A stretch of 55,802 bases of DNA from Clostridiaceae bacterium (GCA_018378255.1 JAGZXV010000013.1:1-55802); one strand, 5' to 3'; positions 9,201 to 16,990 are shown, numbered from the stretch's first letter. Program-made: numbers and translations. The notes: a model not told the origin generated them from the sequence alone.

Positions 9201-9589
9201 CCATCAAGATCCAGCTCAGCAGGATGATTAAGAAAAACTCGGGAGGAGAGGGGCAGAATCCCCTTTACGTGGCCCTTTTAGCCAGCTTTGCTCAGGCATA
9301 CCGGATCAATATGTCCCCCAAGATGCTGCGCAACCCCACAATCCGCCTGGTGGTTTTAGACGAGGCATTTTCCAAGATGGATGCGGAGAAGGTGGCCAGT
9401 TGTATTGAACTGATCCGCGGCCTTGGTTTCCAGGCCATCATTAGCGCTACCAATGATAAGATTCAAAATTATCTGGAAAATGTGGATAAAACCTTTGTAT
9501 TCGCCAACCCCAATAAGAAGTCGATTTCCATTCAGGAGTTTGAGAAGAGGGAGTTTGGGGAACTAAGGAGAATGTTAAATGGAGATTAA
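6227..9589 (+). CDS. jetC: Wadjet system protein JetC (SMC/MukB-like ATPase)
   Basis: A 1120-residue SMC-like ATPase, the motor of the anti-plasmid complex that extrudes and recognises circular DNA. The Walker A is GHSGSGKST at residues 36-44. Long charged coiled coils run from about 220 to 480 and 610 to 760, with a hinge-like region between them (DLLDIRDDKWRNAVEGYMGN). A signature-like NSGGEGQNPLY lies near residue 1003 and the Walker B RLVVLDEAFSKMD near 1040. The start at 6227 (MTNQRF) has GAGGGAG 9 nt upstream; an in-frame ATG at 6182 lies deep inside jetB and lacks a site. It overlaps jetD by 11 bp. No frameshift is seen, so the ATPase looks functional. Confidence 0.92.
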   Translation: MTNQRFEALSRMCLNNWHYISRKTLSFNDSINFFTGHSGSGKSTVLDALQIVLYANTDGRGFFNKAAADDSDRSLLEYLRGMITIGENNEFSYLRNKNFSSTIVLELKRTDTEEYQCVGVVFDVEVATNEISRLFFWHKGPLPEHQYRSGTRCMSMEEIKGYLQQNFNKEEYYYGSHNERFRRQLYDVYLGGLDMEKFPLLFKRAIPFRMNIKLEDFVKEYICTEQDIHIGDMQESVMMYGRMQKKIDDTCREIQNLEQLRRIYEKMEAKEEESREYRYLAAKMDLLSDRQKIKELHDRILLAAEDLDKQKIQRDELEQSVRELDERSEALLKQISSTGYEEKKSELRSMNELIEALLKSRVKWEKTAEGLKLWIDQDITDNSTIWDIEKFEEGNILPEEIKRLKKSIHETRMEVREQEQEASSSIRSLRKQEKAVQEDLKKLKQGKKAYPKELERACNYIQRRLLEETGKSVDVRILADLLDIRDDKWRNAVEGYMGNNKLAIIVEPKFARKAMDIYQELDRKEYFRVAVLDTEQVSRKEHPVFKNSLSEEVITKNSYIQSYIDFLLGKVVKCENTGELRNCQIGITADCVLYHSYRLQYINPDNYTRSAYIGAMSMAKRIRQLEQELEELKEELAPQLKIQKECQDILSLEELGLPVEDYISWLNDMDKLKTREKEKKRLVKQLEELKEKKVDLWENERRAVLEEKKAKEDLAEQVKQVIWRLNGLMEDNRKKQIEFNEILVQKERNFTADSRYEVKAEEILGGLSEPRYDRLCQKYLDASMKAEEEKAAICTKLQEGRFLYLKQYPNRSFSATIENNEPYDKLLERLQCDNLEEYRQIAREQARSAVEHFRDDFMFKIRSAIKEALIRKDELNRIINKLDFGKDKYQFVIGKNKGPDGRFYDMFMDDSLEVNPSMLTDTFENQLDFFTINHENHYGDMINELINVFIPPENADHDQLEEAKQNMDKYADYRTYLSFDMQQIVRSQGEETIKIQLSRMIKKNSGGEGQNPLYVALLASFAQAYRINMSPKMLRNPTIRLVVLDEAFSKMDAEKVASCIELIRGLGFQAIISATNDKIQNYLENVDKTFVFANPNKKSISIQEFEKREFGELRRMLNGD

Positions 9590-10745
9590 ACTAATTGATA
9601 AGATAATTGAAAAGTATGAAAGAAGCAAAACAGATTGGAATAAGGGAGATTCCAAAAACCGGAGCCTGAGAATCCAACAGGAGGAGAAGAATCAGATTGG
9701 CAGCCTGGAATTGGTCAGCCAGGCTGTTGAGCTGGAAAAAGAAAAGCTGGTTAAGATTAAATGGTATGCTTATTTATCAGAGATCGAAATGATCCATTAT
9801 TCCTTAAAAGACATGCCGGAATTTTATGCCAGAGCCGGAAAAATATTTAAGCCCCAGAAGATAAAGGCTTGTCGGGAGTTTTTGGAGAATGAAAAGCAGA
9901 AGATAAAAAAGGAGTGGATACGCGCCTATTACGAATCGTTCCTGGATAAACTGGAAAAGGGCCAAATACCTGGGGAATTGGAGGGGGACAGACTTCTGTT
10001 CCGATGTCTAAGCGGCCTGGATCAGTTAGAAGAGCCGGTTTATAAAAGAACATTCAGCAAGCATTTTCTGGGCAACTCCAAGCTGTTTGAAAAAAGGTTC
10101 CAGAAGAAAATTTTAAACATAGCCAAAGCTCATAATCCGGAAATTGACGATAATATGGATAAGACGTCCATATTGTCGCAGCTCTATCTGGAAGAATACT
10201 CTCAGGAACTGGCCCTGAAGGGGAATGTGATTTTGGAACTGGAGGGTCAGAGCATAGATTTGTCGCCATTTATTTATGGACTGGTCATAAACAGCCAGAT
10301 GTTAAAACATGCAGAAGTCCATGCAGGGCAGAAGATACGCAAAGTTATAACAGTGGAAAATAAGGCCAATTTCATGTCAATGCCTTATGAAGAAGGAACT
10401 TTGATTGTGTTTTCCCACGGTTATTTTACGCCGCTGGAAAAAGAATTTTTAAAACGGCTGTATCAGTCGCTGGATGGAGACCAGGTGGAATATTTCCATA
10501 CCGGGGATTTGGATTATGGAGGCATAAAGATATTCCAATATATTAAAAACAACATCTTTCCGCCGTTAAAACCTCTTTATATGGATTTAGAAACATTTGA
10601 ACGCTTTAAAGCCGAAGGAGAAGCGATTAAAAGGTCAACACTGGATAAACTGAAGCGTGTAAAAGAGCCGCTTTTACAGGAGTTAATCGATGAAATCTGT
10701 GAAGAAAAGCTGGTAATAGAACAAGAAAGTTTGTTAATAAAATAA
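9579..10745 (+). CDS. jetD: Wadjet system nuclease JetD (Toprim/TopoVIA-like)
   Basis: A 388-residue protein of the DUF3322/DUF2220 type. The C-terminal Toprim fold has the expected acidic metal ligands: Glu260 in TVENKANF and Asp310/Asp312 in HTGDLDYGG. In Wadjet, JetD is the nuclease that cleaves small circular DNA after JetABC has extruded it. The N-terminal half is a helical arm (LVSQAVELEKEKLVKIKWY). The start overlaps the end of jetC by 11 bp. All key acidic residues are present, so the four-gene system appears intact. Confidence 0.9.
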   Translation: MEIKLIDKIIEKYERSKTDWNKGDSKNRSLRIQQEEKNQIGSLELVSQAVELEKEKLVKIKWYAYLSEIEMIHYSLKDMPEFYARAGKIFKPQKIKACREFLENEKQKIKKEWIRAYYESFLDKLEKGQIPGELEGDRLLFRCLSGLDQLEEPVYKRTFSKHFLGNSKLFEKRFQKKILNIAKAHNPEIDDNMDKTSILSQLYLEEYSQELALKGNVILELEGQSIDLSPFIYGLVINSQMLKHAEVHAGQKIRKVITVENKANFMSMPYEEGTLIVFSHGYFTPLEKEFLKRLYQSLDGDQVEYFHTGDLDYGGIKIFQYIKNNIFPPLKPLYMDLETFERFKAEGEAIKRSTLDKLKRVKEPLLQELIDEICEEKLVIEQESLLIK

Positions 10746-10780
10746 CAGCTGAATGCTGTAAGCAGAGAGGAGAAATGCAG

Positions 10781-11569
10781 ATGTCAACCGTATACTCAAA
10801 AGATGTTGAATACCACATCCATCTCAAACCGGGGGATGTGGGAGAATATGTGATCCTGCCGGGAGATCCGGGTCGGTGCGAAAAGATTGCCGCTTATCTG
10901 GAGGATGCAAAACTGATGGCCTCCAACCGGGAATATGTGACCTACACCGGCCATTTGGGAGATAAACGGGTCAGCGTTACCTCTACGGGAATCGGCGGCC
11001 CATCGGCGGCCATCGCCATGGAGGAGCTGATCCACTGCGGCGCCCATACATTTATCCGTGTGGGAACATCCGGCGGCATGCAGCCGGATGTGCTGGCGGG
11101 AGATGTGGTCATCGCCACAGGCGCCATCCGCCTGGATGGCACCAGCAAAGAATATGCGCCCATCGAATATCCGGCCGTAGCCGATTATGAAGTGGTGGAA
11201 GCCTTGAAAAAGGCCGCCGACCGCCTGGGGAAACGTTCCCATGTGGGCGTAGTCCAGTGCAAGGATTCCTTTTATGGCCAGCATGAGCCGGAAAACATGC
11301 CGGTCAGCTATGAATTGTTAAACAAATGGGAGGCGTGGAAACGCTGCGGAGCCCTGACTTCTGAGATGGAATCCGCCACGCTTTTCATCGTCGGAGCGGT
11401 GCGCAGGGTCCGCGTGGGATCTGTGATGCTTGTAATAGGCAACCAGACCAGAAGAGAGATGGGGCTGCCCGATATCCAGTGCCATGATACCCAGACTGCA
11501 ATTGAGACTGCGGTGGAGGCCATAAGGATATTGCCTCCATATCACAAAAACAGTGCGGCAGCACAGTAA
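10781..11569 (+). CDS. udp: Uridine phosphorylase (nucleoside phosphorylase family I)
   Basis: A 262-residue enzyme for phosphorolysis of uridine to uracil and ribose-1-phosphate. Seen are the phosphate-binding loop VILPGDPGRCEKI, the VRVGTSGG motif and the ribose/metal motif SEMESATLF. QCKDSFYGQHEPENMP and GNQTRREMG agree with the uridine-specific branch. The start at 10781 is preferred because AGGAG lies 8 nt away; an ATG at 10775 has only 2 nt spacing. It begins 35 bp after jetD with no terminator between, so readthrough from the Wadjet operon is possible. Its 3' end overlaps the convergent LysE gene by 28 bp. Confidence 0.9.
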   Translation: MSTVYSKDVEYHIHLKPGDVGEYVILPGDPGRCEKIAAYLEDAKLMASNREYVTYTGHLGDKRVSVTSTGIGGPSAAIAMEELIHCGAHTFIRVGTSGGMQPDVLAGDVVIATGAIRLDGTSKEYAPIEYPAVADYEVVEALKKAADRLGKRSHVGVVQCKDSFYGQHEPENMPVSYELLNKWEAWKRCGALTSEMESATLFIVGAVRRVRVGSVMLVIGNQTRREMGLPDIQCHDTQTAIETAVEAIRILPPYHKNSAAAQ

Positions 11570-12123
11570 ATAAGTAAAAATGCCATAACAAGATTGACCG
11601 CCTTTGTATGTCTGGAAAAAAATTTGCAGAAGGCGGCTCCGAACAATGCCCAGACAAAAGAGCCGGATGAACCGATTAAAGACAGGATGATAACAAATAC
11701 GGCCAATGCGCCTGCCGACTGGTAAAAAGGCAGTATGTAAAGGGACATTGCGGTTATGGCATAAATATAGATTTTAGGGTTGGCAAATTGAAGTATCATG
11801 CCTGAAAGAAAACTGGCTTCATTGCCGCTCTTTTCATTCAGATCGGAAGAACTTTTCCAGACTTTCCATGCCAGAAACAGCATATAGGCAGCGCCTAAAA
11901 ACTGCATGGCTGTCTTTACCTTTGGAAGAATGGAAAACAAAGTTGCGCTGAATACAGTGCAGACCGTCATTACGACTGAAAATCCGGCCAGTATTCCCAG
12001 ATTAAACCGAAGGCTTCGGCAAAATCCAAGGCGGGCCGCGTTGCTCATAGAAAGTAAATTATTGGCTCCCGGCGTGTATGCTGTAATAAAACAATAAATT
12101 AAAAAATAATATAGCTGGAACAT
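11542..12123 (-). CDS. LysE/RhtB family amino-acid exporter
   Basis: A 193-residue membrane protein with about six spans and the family motif TAYTPGANNLLSMSNAARLGF near the N-terminus. LysE/RhtB proteins export amino acids or related metabolites. The start at 12123 (MFQLYYF) has AGGAGGTC 6 nt upstream; an in-frame upstream ATG at 12156 would add 11 non-hydrophobic residues and has no site. It is divergent from an XRE-cupin regulator. An 11-bp inverted repeat has one arm inside this gene's promoter spacer, so repression by that regulator is likely. Confidence 0.88.
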   Translation of the reverse strand: MFQLYYFLIYCFITAYTPGANNLLSMSNAARLGFCRSLRFNLGILAGFSVVMTVCTVFSATLFSILPKVKTAMQFLGAAYMLFLAWKVWKSSSDLNEKSGNEASFLSGMILQFANPKIYIYAITAMSLYILPFYQSAGALAVFVIILSLIGSSGSFVWALFGAAFCKFFSRHTKAVNLVMAFLLIYCAAALFL

Positions 12124-12218
12124 GTTTGACCTCCTGTTAGTCCATAGATATGGCATTATTTTACTGCTGTCTCTTTACAAAGACTTATTGAAATTATATA
12201 ATGGTATAAAAAATATAA

Positions 12219-12269
12219 TATATTGCACATGTACGATATAATAATACAATTTGTGCAATATAATGTCAA
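12219..12269 (-). promoter_or_regulatory. lysE promoter with 11-bp inverted-repeat operator
   Basis: On the minus strand TTGACA (complement of 12264-12269), 17 bp, TATTAT (complement of 12241-12246). A perfect inverted repeat TATATTGCACA (12219-12229) / TGTGCAATATA (12252-12262) places one arm between -35 and -10. The divergent XRE regulator is the obvious binder. Confidence 0.6.
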
Positions 12270-12288
12270 TAGATAGGAGGGGATTTTT

Positions 12289-12840
12289 TTGGATACCATG
12301 AACCTGATCGTTGCTAAGAATATTAAACGGCTGCGTGAGGAGAATAAATTGAGCATGGAAGAGCTTTCCAAGCTGAGCGGGGTCAGCAAGAGCATGCTGG
12401 CCCAGATTGAGAGGGGAGAGGGCAATCCCACACTTTCCACACTTTGGAAAATATCAAATGGAATGAAGGTGCCTTTCGACGCCCTCACTGTTTGGCCGAA
12501 GAATCCGTATGAGATTGTGAAGACCGCAGAGATACAGCCTTTGCTGGAGGATGGCGGAAAGGTTAGAAATTACTCCGTTTTTCCCGATGATGAAAACAGA
12601 AGGTTTGCGGTATACTATCTGGAACTGGAAAAAGAAAGTTACTGGGAATCAGAGCCGCACCTGAAAGGGACCACAGAGTTTATTACTGTTTTTAGCGGAA
12701 CCATTGAAATCTGTGCCGATGGGCAGAGGTTTGTAATTGCGGCAGGGGAAAACATCCGTTTTAAAGCGGATACGGTTCATTCCTACCGTAATATAAGAAG
12801 TGAAACAGCCGTTCTGCACATGATTATCTATAATCCGTGA
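12289..12840 (+). CDS. XRE-family regulator with C-terminal cupin domain
   Basis: A 183-residue protein. The N-terminal HTH_3 domain (residues ~8-62: IKRLREENKLSMEELSKLSG, SKSMLAQIERGEGNP) is followed by a cupin fold (~110-180: HLKGTTEFITVFSGTIEI, GENIRFKADTVHSYRN). Such regulators sense a small ligand in the cupin and often control a neighbouring transporter, here the divergent LysE exporter. The start is a TTG at 12289 with AGGAGG 8 nt upstream; the ATG at 12298 would have a 17-nt spacing. Confidence 0.88.
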   Translation: MDTMNLIVAKNIKRLREENKLSMEELSKLSGVSKSMLAQIERGEGNPTLSTLWKISNGMKVPFDALTVWPKNPYEIVKTAEIQPLLEDGGKVRNYSVFPDDENRRFAVYYLELEKESYWESEPHLKGTTEFITVFSGTIEICADGQRFVIAAGENIRFKADTVHSYRNIRSETAVLHMIIYNP

Positions 12841-12890
12841 GAACTTATGTAAAGCAGCTTCTATCAGTCCGTATGGCTTATTTTTCACAC

Positions 12891-12993
12891 TCAAATTTGT
12901 GCCGGAGCCGCAAATTTGAATCGCAGCTGAGAATCTGTAATTCCCAGCGCGTGCCTGCATAGCGCAAAATATGCGCATTAAAACGCTCCGGCA
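12891..12993 (+). promoter_or_regulatory. Structured leader with possible pseudoknot before acetyltransferase gene
   Basis: Hairpin TCAAATTTG (12891-12899) / CAAATTTGA (12911-12919) encloses a loop containing TGCCGGAGC (12900-12908). This is a perfect complement of GCTCCGGCA at 12985-12993, immediately before the TGGAGGA ribosome site. A second hairpin, GCGCA/TGCGC, sits at 12962-12976. Loop pairing would form a pseudoknot next to the ribosome site. No known riboswitch class was recognised. Confidence 0.4.
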
Positions 12994-13005
12994 TGGAGGA
13001 TAAAA

Positions 13006-13617
13006 ATGGATATATACGAAAAGATGCACAGAGGCGACCTGTATGCAACAGATAATGACCAGCTTGTTAAAGATCAGACCATGTGTCTGGAACGATTATA
13101 TGATTTTAATATGACGCGTCCCTCGGAGATGGAAAAAAGACAGTCTTTGCTGAAGGAGATGTTTGCCGAAATCGGCCAAAACTGCTACATTGAACCGCCC
13201 CTTCATGCAAACTGGGGAGGGAAACACGTTCATTTTGGCAAGAATGTATATGCAAATTTTAACCTGACCCTTGTGGATGATACCCACATTTACGTAGGAG
13301 ATTACACGATGATCGGCCCTAATGTAACCATTGCCACCGGAGGACATCCCATTCTGCCAAAACTGCGGGAGCGGTTTTTCCAGTATAATGCGCCGGTGCA
13401 TATCGGCAGAAACTGCTGGATTGGAGCCGGAGCCATCATTGTTCCCGGCATAACAATTGGGGATAATACGGTCATTGGGGCAGGCAGTGTGGTGACAAAG
13501 GACCTTCCGGCCAATGTGGTCGCCGTTGGCAATCCCTCAAGAGTGCTGCGTGAGATCGGAGAAGCGGACAGGAAGTACTATTTTAAGGACAGAAAAATCG
13601 GCAGCGAAGTGCTTTAA
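13006..13617 (+). CDS. Maltose/galactoside O-acetyltransferase family (left-handed beta helix)
   Basis: A 203-residue hexapeptide-repeat acetyltransferase that transfers acetyl from acetyl-CoA to a sugar hydroxyl. The N-terminal Mac domain (IYEKMHRGDLYATDNDQL) and repeats such as VHIGRNCWIGAGAIIVPGITIGDNTVIGAGSVVTKD match the LacA/Maa group. The active-site His is likely in TIATGGHPI near residue 115. Length is normal. The gene has a GGAGG site and a structured leader. The acceptor sugar is not determinable. Confidence 0.9.
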   Translation: MDIYEKMHRGDLYATDNDQLVKDQTMCLERLYDFNMTRPSEMEKRQSLLKEMFAEIGQNCYIEPPLHANWGGKHVHFGKNVYANFNLTLVDDTHIYVGDYTMIGPNVTIATGGHPILPKLRERFFQYNAPVHIGRNCWIGAGAIIVPGITIGDNTVIGAGSVVTKDLPANVVAVGNPSRVLREIGEADRKYYFKDRKIGSEVL

Positions 13618-13671
13618 AGCGCTTTTTGCGCTGCCTTCCATATCCTACCACTGTCGAATTTGCAGAAATAG

Positions 13672-13700
13672 TTGTGATTTTTGTGAAAAGTCGTTATAAT
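13672..13700 (+). promoter_or_regulatory. Promoter of OPT transporter gene
   Basis: TTGTGA, 17 bp, TATAAT. The -10 box contains the ATG at 13699, so that ATG cannot be the translation start; this decides for 13732. Confidence 0.75.
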
Positions 13701-13731
13701 GGGTAGGTACAAAAAAAAGGGGGTTCATAAG

Positions 13732-15648
13732 ATGAACGAACAAAAACAGTTCAAACCGTATATACCTGCGGAAAAAGTTGATCCTGAGCTGACAATCCTA
13801 TCGATTGTCATGGGTATTCTTTTAGCGGTTGTATTCGGTGCAGCCAATGCATATTTAGGTCTGAAGGTAGGTATGACTATCTCGGCATCGATTCCGGCGG
13901 CTGTAATTTCCATGGGTGTCATCCGTGTCATTCTGCGCAGAAATTCTATTTTGGAAAGCAACATCGTTCAGACGATCGGATCGGCGGGCGAGTCCCTGGC
14001 CGCGGGAGCGATTTTCACATTGCCGGCTTTATTTTTATGGGCAAAAGAAGGAAAGATGGAAACTCCCAACATGCTGGAGATCACATTGATCGCTTTCTTA
14101 GGCGGTATCCTGGGCGTTCTGTTCATGGTTCCGCTTCGTAATGCTTTAATTGTAAAAGAGCACAATACCCTTCCATATCCGGAAGGAACCGCATGTGCGG
14201 AAGTTCTTTTAGCAGGTGAAGAAGGAGGCGCTAATGCGTCGACAGTATTTGCCGGTATGGGAATTGCAGCTCTTTTCAAATTTATTGTAGATGGGTTTAA
14301 AGCAGTACCAAGCGAAATCAATTTCAAAGTAAAAGGTTTTCCGGGAGAAATTGGTACCCAGGCATATCCGGCGCTGATCGGTGTCGGCTATATTGTGGGA
14401 CCGAGAATTTCTTCCTATATGTTTGCAGGCGGTATTGTTGGATGGCTGGTGCTGATTCCTGCCATCGTGCTGTTCGGTTCCGGTACAGTTCTGTATCCGG
14501 GAACTGACACCATCGGCAATATCTTTGCTGAAAATGGAGCCAGTGGAATCTGGGGAACCTATATCCGTTATATTGGCGCCGGTGCGGTTGCCTGCGGCGG
14601 TATTATCAGCCTGATAAAATCACTTCCTCTCATCATCCGCACATTCAGCGATTCGATGAAAGATTTAAAAGGAAGCCGGACGGCGAGCGCTTTGAGAACG
14701 GAAAAGGATCTGGATATGAGATTTATCCTGGGCGGAATCATCATCATGATTCTGGCGATCTGGCTGGTTCCTGCAGTTCCGGTTAACTTAATCGGTGCGA
14801 TTATCGTTGTTGTATTCGGTTTCTTCTTCGCAACTGTTTCATCCAGAATGGTTGGATTGATCGGAAGCAGCAACAACCCTGTATCAGGTATGGCCATCGC
14901 AACCCTTCTGCTGGCAACCATAATACTGAAAGCAACCGGCAATGTGGGCATCAGCGGAATGCAGGGCGCTATCGCTATCGGTTCCATCATTTGTATTATT
15001 GCGGCCATCGCAGGCGATACGTCACAGGATTTAAAGACAGGCTATCTGCTGGGCGCTACTCCTATGAAACAGCAGATCGGTGAATTAGTGGGTGTTACAT
15101 CCGCTGCTCTCGCCATCGGAGGCGTATTATATCTTCTGAATGCTGCATGGGGATTTGGTTCCGCTGAACTGGGCGCTCCTCAGGCCATGCTGATGAAGAT
15201 GATTGTAGAAGGCGTTATGGACAGCAACCTGCCCTGGACCCTCGTATTCATCGGAGTATTTATAGCCGTAGTTATGGAGATTTTACGGATTCCGGTGCTT
15301 CCGTTTGCCGTTGGCCTTTATCTTCCGGTGCAGCTGAATGCATGTATCATGATCGGCGGCGTTGTAAGGCTGGTATTGGACAGCAAGAAGACGAAGAATG
15401 CAAAAGAAGAGGCAGAAAAACAGAGGGGAATTACGGACGGCGTTCTTTACTGTTCCGGTATGATTGCCGGTGAAGGCCTTGTAGGTATCCTTCTTGCAAT
15501 TCTCACCGTTTTCGGTGTTGCCGATTTGTTTGACTTCTCATCAAAGGTACCGGCTTCTGTGGGCAATATCGGATGCATTATCGTAATTGTTCTCATGATT
15601 TTATGTCTGCTCAAGTTCTCTGTCTGGAGGAAGGCTAAGAGCGAGTAA
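13732..15648 (+). CDS. OPT family oligopeptide transporter
   Basis: A 638-residue membrane protein with about 15 spans, of the prokaryotic OPT family, which takes up peptides or metal chelates in symport. Recognisable stretches are GAANAYLGLKVGMTISASIPAAV near residue 35 and NTLPYPEGTACAEVLLAGEEGG near 145. The start at 13732 (MNEQKQF) follows AAAAGGGGG. A small PqqD-like gene follows six bases after the stop and shares the transcript up to the terminator at 16041. Confidence 0.92.
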   Translation: MNEQKQFKPYIPAEKVDPELTILSIVMGILLAVVFGAANAYLGLKVGMTISASIPAAVISMGVIRVILRRNSILESNIVQTIGSAGESLAAGAIFTLPALFLWAKEGKMETPNMLEITLIAFLGGILGVLFMVPLRNALIVKEHNTLPYPEGTACAEVLLAGEEGGANASTVFAGMGIAALFKFIVDGFKAVPSEINFKVKGFPGEIGTQAYPALIGVGYIVGPRISSYMFAGGIVGWLVLIPAIVLFGSGTVLYPGTDTIGNIFAENGASGIWGTYIRYIGAGAVACGGIISLIKSLPLIIRTFSDSMKDLKGSRTASALRTEKDLDMRFILGGIIIMILAIWLVPAVPVNLIGAIIVVVFGFFFATVSSRMVGLIGSSNNPVSGMAIATLLLATIILKATGNVGISGMQGAIAIGSIICIIAAIAGDTSQDLKTGYLLGATPMKQQIGELVGVTSAALAIGGVLYLLNAAWGFGSAELGAPQAMLMKMIVEGVMDSNLPWTLVFIGVFIAVVMEILRIPVLPFAVGLYLPVQLNACIMIGGVVRLVLDSKKTKNAKEEAEKQRGITDGVLYCSGMIAGEGLVGILLAILTVFGVADLFDFSSKVPASVGNIGCIIVIVLMILCLLKFSVWRKAKSE

Positions 15649-15654
15649 ACGAAG

Positions 15655-16002
15655 ATGAAAAAGAAAAATGATTTACGCAATTACCTGGAGTTCATACCCG
15701 AAAGGAGTGAATTCCTGACCTGGAACACGGATGAAAAAGGAATTGTTACACTGGATGTGGAAAATAAGGGAGTGTTTAATACGATTGCGCAGACGTTATT
15801 TAAAAAGCCCCGTGTTTCCCACATTCATCTGGACGAACTTGGAAGTTTTGTCTGGCCGCTGATTGACGGCAAGACGGATATAACCGCCTTGGGAGTTTTG
15901 GTAAAAGAAGAGTTTGGGGAAAAAGCCGAACCTTTATATCCAAGGCTGGCGAAATTTTTCCAAGTGCTGGAAAGTTATCATTTTATAAAACTGAATAAAT
16001 AA
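15655..16002 (+). CDS. PqqD-like peptide-recognition protein
   Basis: A 115-residue protein with the PqqD fold pattern: LDELGSFVWPLIDGKTDITALGVLVKEEFGE followed by a helix ending the chain. PqqD-type domains bind leader peptides of ribosomally made, modified peptides, or act as small chaperones. No radical-SAM enzyme or precursor peptide is visible nearby. The only partner is the OPT transporter gene that ends six bases upstream. Assignment is to the fold family, not to PQQ synthesis. Confidence 0.7.
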   Translation: MKKKNDLRNYLEFIPERSEFLTWNTDEKGIVTLDVENKGVFNTIAQTLFKKPRVSHIHLDELGSFVWPLIDGKTDITALGVLVKEEFGEKAEPLYPRLAKFFQVLESYHFIKLNK

Positions 16003-16040
16003 AAGCTGATTCAGATGGTGGCAGAACTGCCAATAAGAAG

Positions 16041-16115
16041 CCGGGGGAAACCCAGAGCGGCGTCAGGAGAGAAAATGATATTCTGACGTTCGCCCTGGAT
16101 TTCCTCCGGTTTTTT
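16041..16115 (+). terminator. Intrinsic terminator after OPT/PqqD
   Basis: Long imperfect stem from CCGGGGGAAACCCAGAG (16041) to the matching arm ending TTTCCTCCGG (16109), then TTTTTT. Confidence 0.85.
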
Positions 16116-16236
16116 AGTGAAATCATTAATCCATCAAGGGAAAACCACCCGCCCCGCTCCGTTAAGCATCCTCCGGTTTGGCGGGGGCCTCCGGCTTACA
16201 TCCGCTTTCCAGCGTCCCCCTGCCAATACAAAAAAT

Positions 16237-16917
16237 TTACCCATCCAAAATCCCATCAGAAAGCAAATGAAACGAATTTTTCTTAAAATCCAACACCCCT
16301 TCTTTCTTCAGTTTACAAAGCTCACCTGACATAGCGCTGCGGTCCACGCAGAGATAGTCAGCCAGCTGCTGGCGGTTGAAGGGAATTTCAAACCGGGAGC
16401 TCTTCTGCTTTAAAGATTCTTCCGACAGGTAAGAAAGCAGTTTTTCCCTCGTTGACCGCTTTGCCATATGTTTGATTTTCTGGGTGAGCATCATATTTTT
16501 ATCTGCCAGCACAGACAGCAGATTGCGGATCAGGCGGGTGTGGAATTCACAGGCTGAAGTGCAGACTGTGATCACCTTCTGCACATCCAGAAACAGGATT
16601 TCCGATTTTCCTGCCGCAACCACACTGACACCCAGCTCAACGGAAGGCATGCATGCATAGGCATCGCCAAATATCTGGCCTTCAGAACATTCGGATAAGA
16701 TCGTCCGGTTGCCCCAAAAATCTTCTTCAATCACATGAACCGATCCGGTAAGGACCAGTCCCATGGAAGTTACATGGTCCCCTTTTCTCCAGACAAATTC
16801 CCCTTTTTCATAAGTGCGTTTTACGGCACTCAAACAGTTCAGCATGGCCTCTATTTCCCTGGTTTCGATTCCGCAGAATAAAACTGATTTTTTTAGTGCA
16901 TTGACAGCTGGATTCAT
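16237..16917 (-). CDS. hcpR: Crp/Fnr-family regulator, HcpR-like
   Basis: A 226-residue Crp/Fnr regulator. The cNMP-binding beta barrel covers residues ~15-130 (GDHVTSMGLVLTGSVHVIEEDFWGNRTILSECSEGQIFGD) and the C-terminal HTH lies at ~165-215 (FNRQQLADYLCVDRSAMSGELCKLKKEGVL). It lacks the N-terminal Cys cluster of Fnr. It is divergent from hcp with a shared 93-bp region, the usual place for HcpR, which responds to nitrosative stress in anaerobes. AAAGGAGC lies 5-6 nt before the ATG. The name is inferred from context and the operator geometry at hcp. Confidence 0.8.
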   Translation of the reverse strand: MNPAVNALKKSVLFCGIETREIEAMLNCLSAVKRTYEKGEFVWRKGDHVTSMGLVLTGSVHVIEEDFWGNRTILSECSEGQIFGDAYACMPSVELGVSVVAAGKSEILFLDVQKVITVCTSACEFHTRLIRNLLSVLADKNMMLTQKIKHMAKRSTREKLLSYLSEESLKQKSSRFEIPFNRQQLADYLCVDRSAMSGELCKLKKEGVLDFKKNSFHLLSDGILDG

Positions 16918-16932
16918 AAAGTGCTCCTTTCT

Positions 16933-16990
16933 GTTGTAAATACAACGGAAATGTTATTAAAAGTATATTATAATGAATCCATCAAGTCAA
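16933..16990. promoter_or_regulatory. Divergent hcpR/hcp control region with Crp-type operator
   Basis: GTTGTAAATACAAC (16933-16946) is an inverted repeat. The hcp -10 TATAAT at 16969-16974 predicts a start near 16981, placing the operator centre at about -41.5, the class II activator position. No -35 is present. On the minus strand, TTGACT (complement of 16985-16990), 17 bp, TATACT (complement of 16962-16967) is a good hcpR promoter; the same operator would lie just downstream of its start. Confidence 0.65.

Noticed and set aside
13699..13731. Upstream ATG for the OPT gene
   Set aside because: It lies in the -10 box of the promoter, so it is not transcribed as a start codon.
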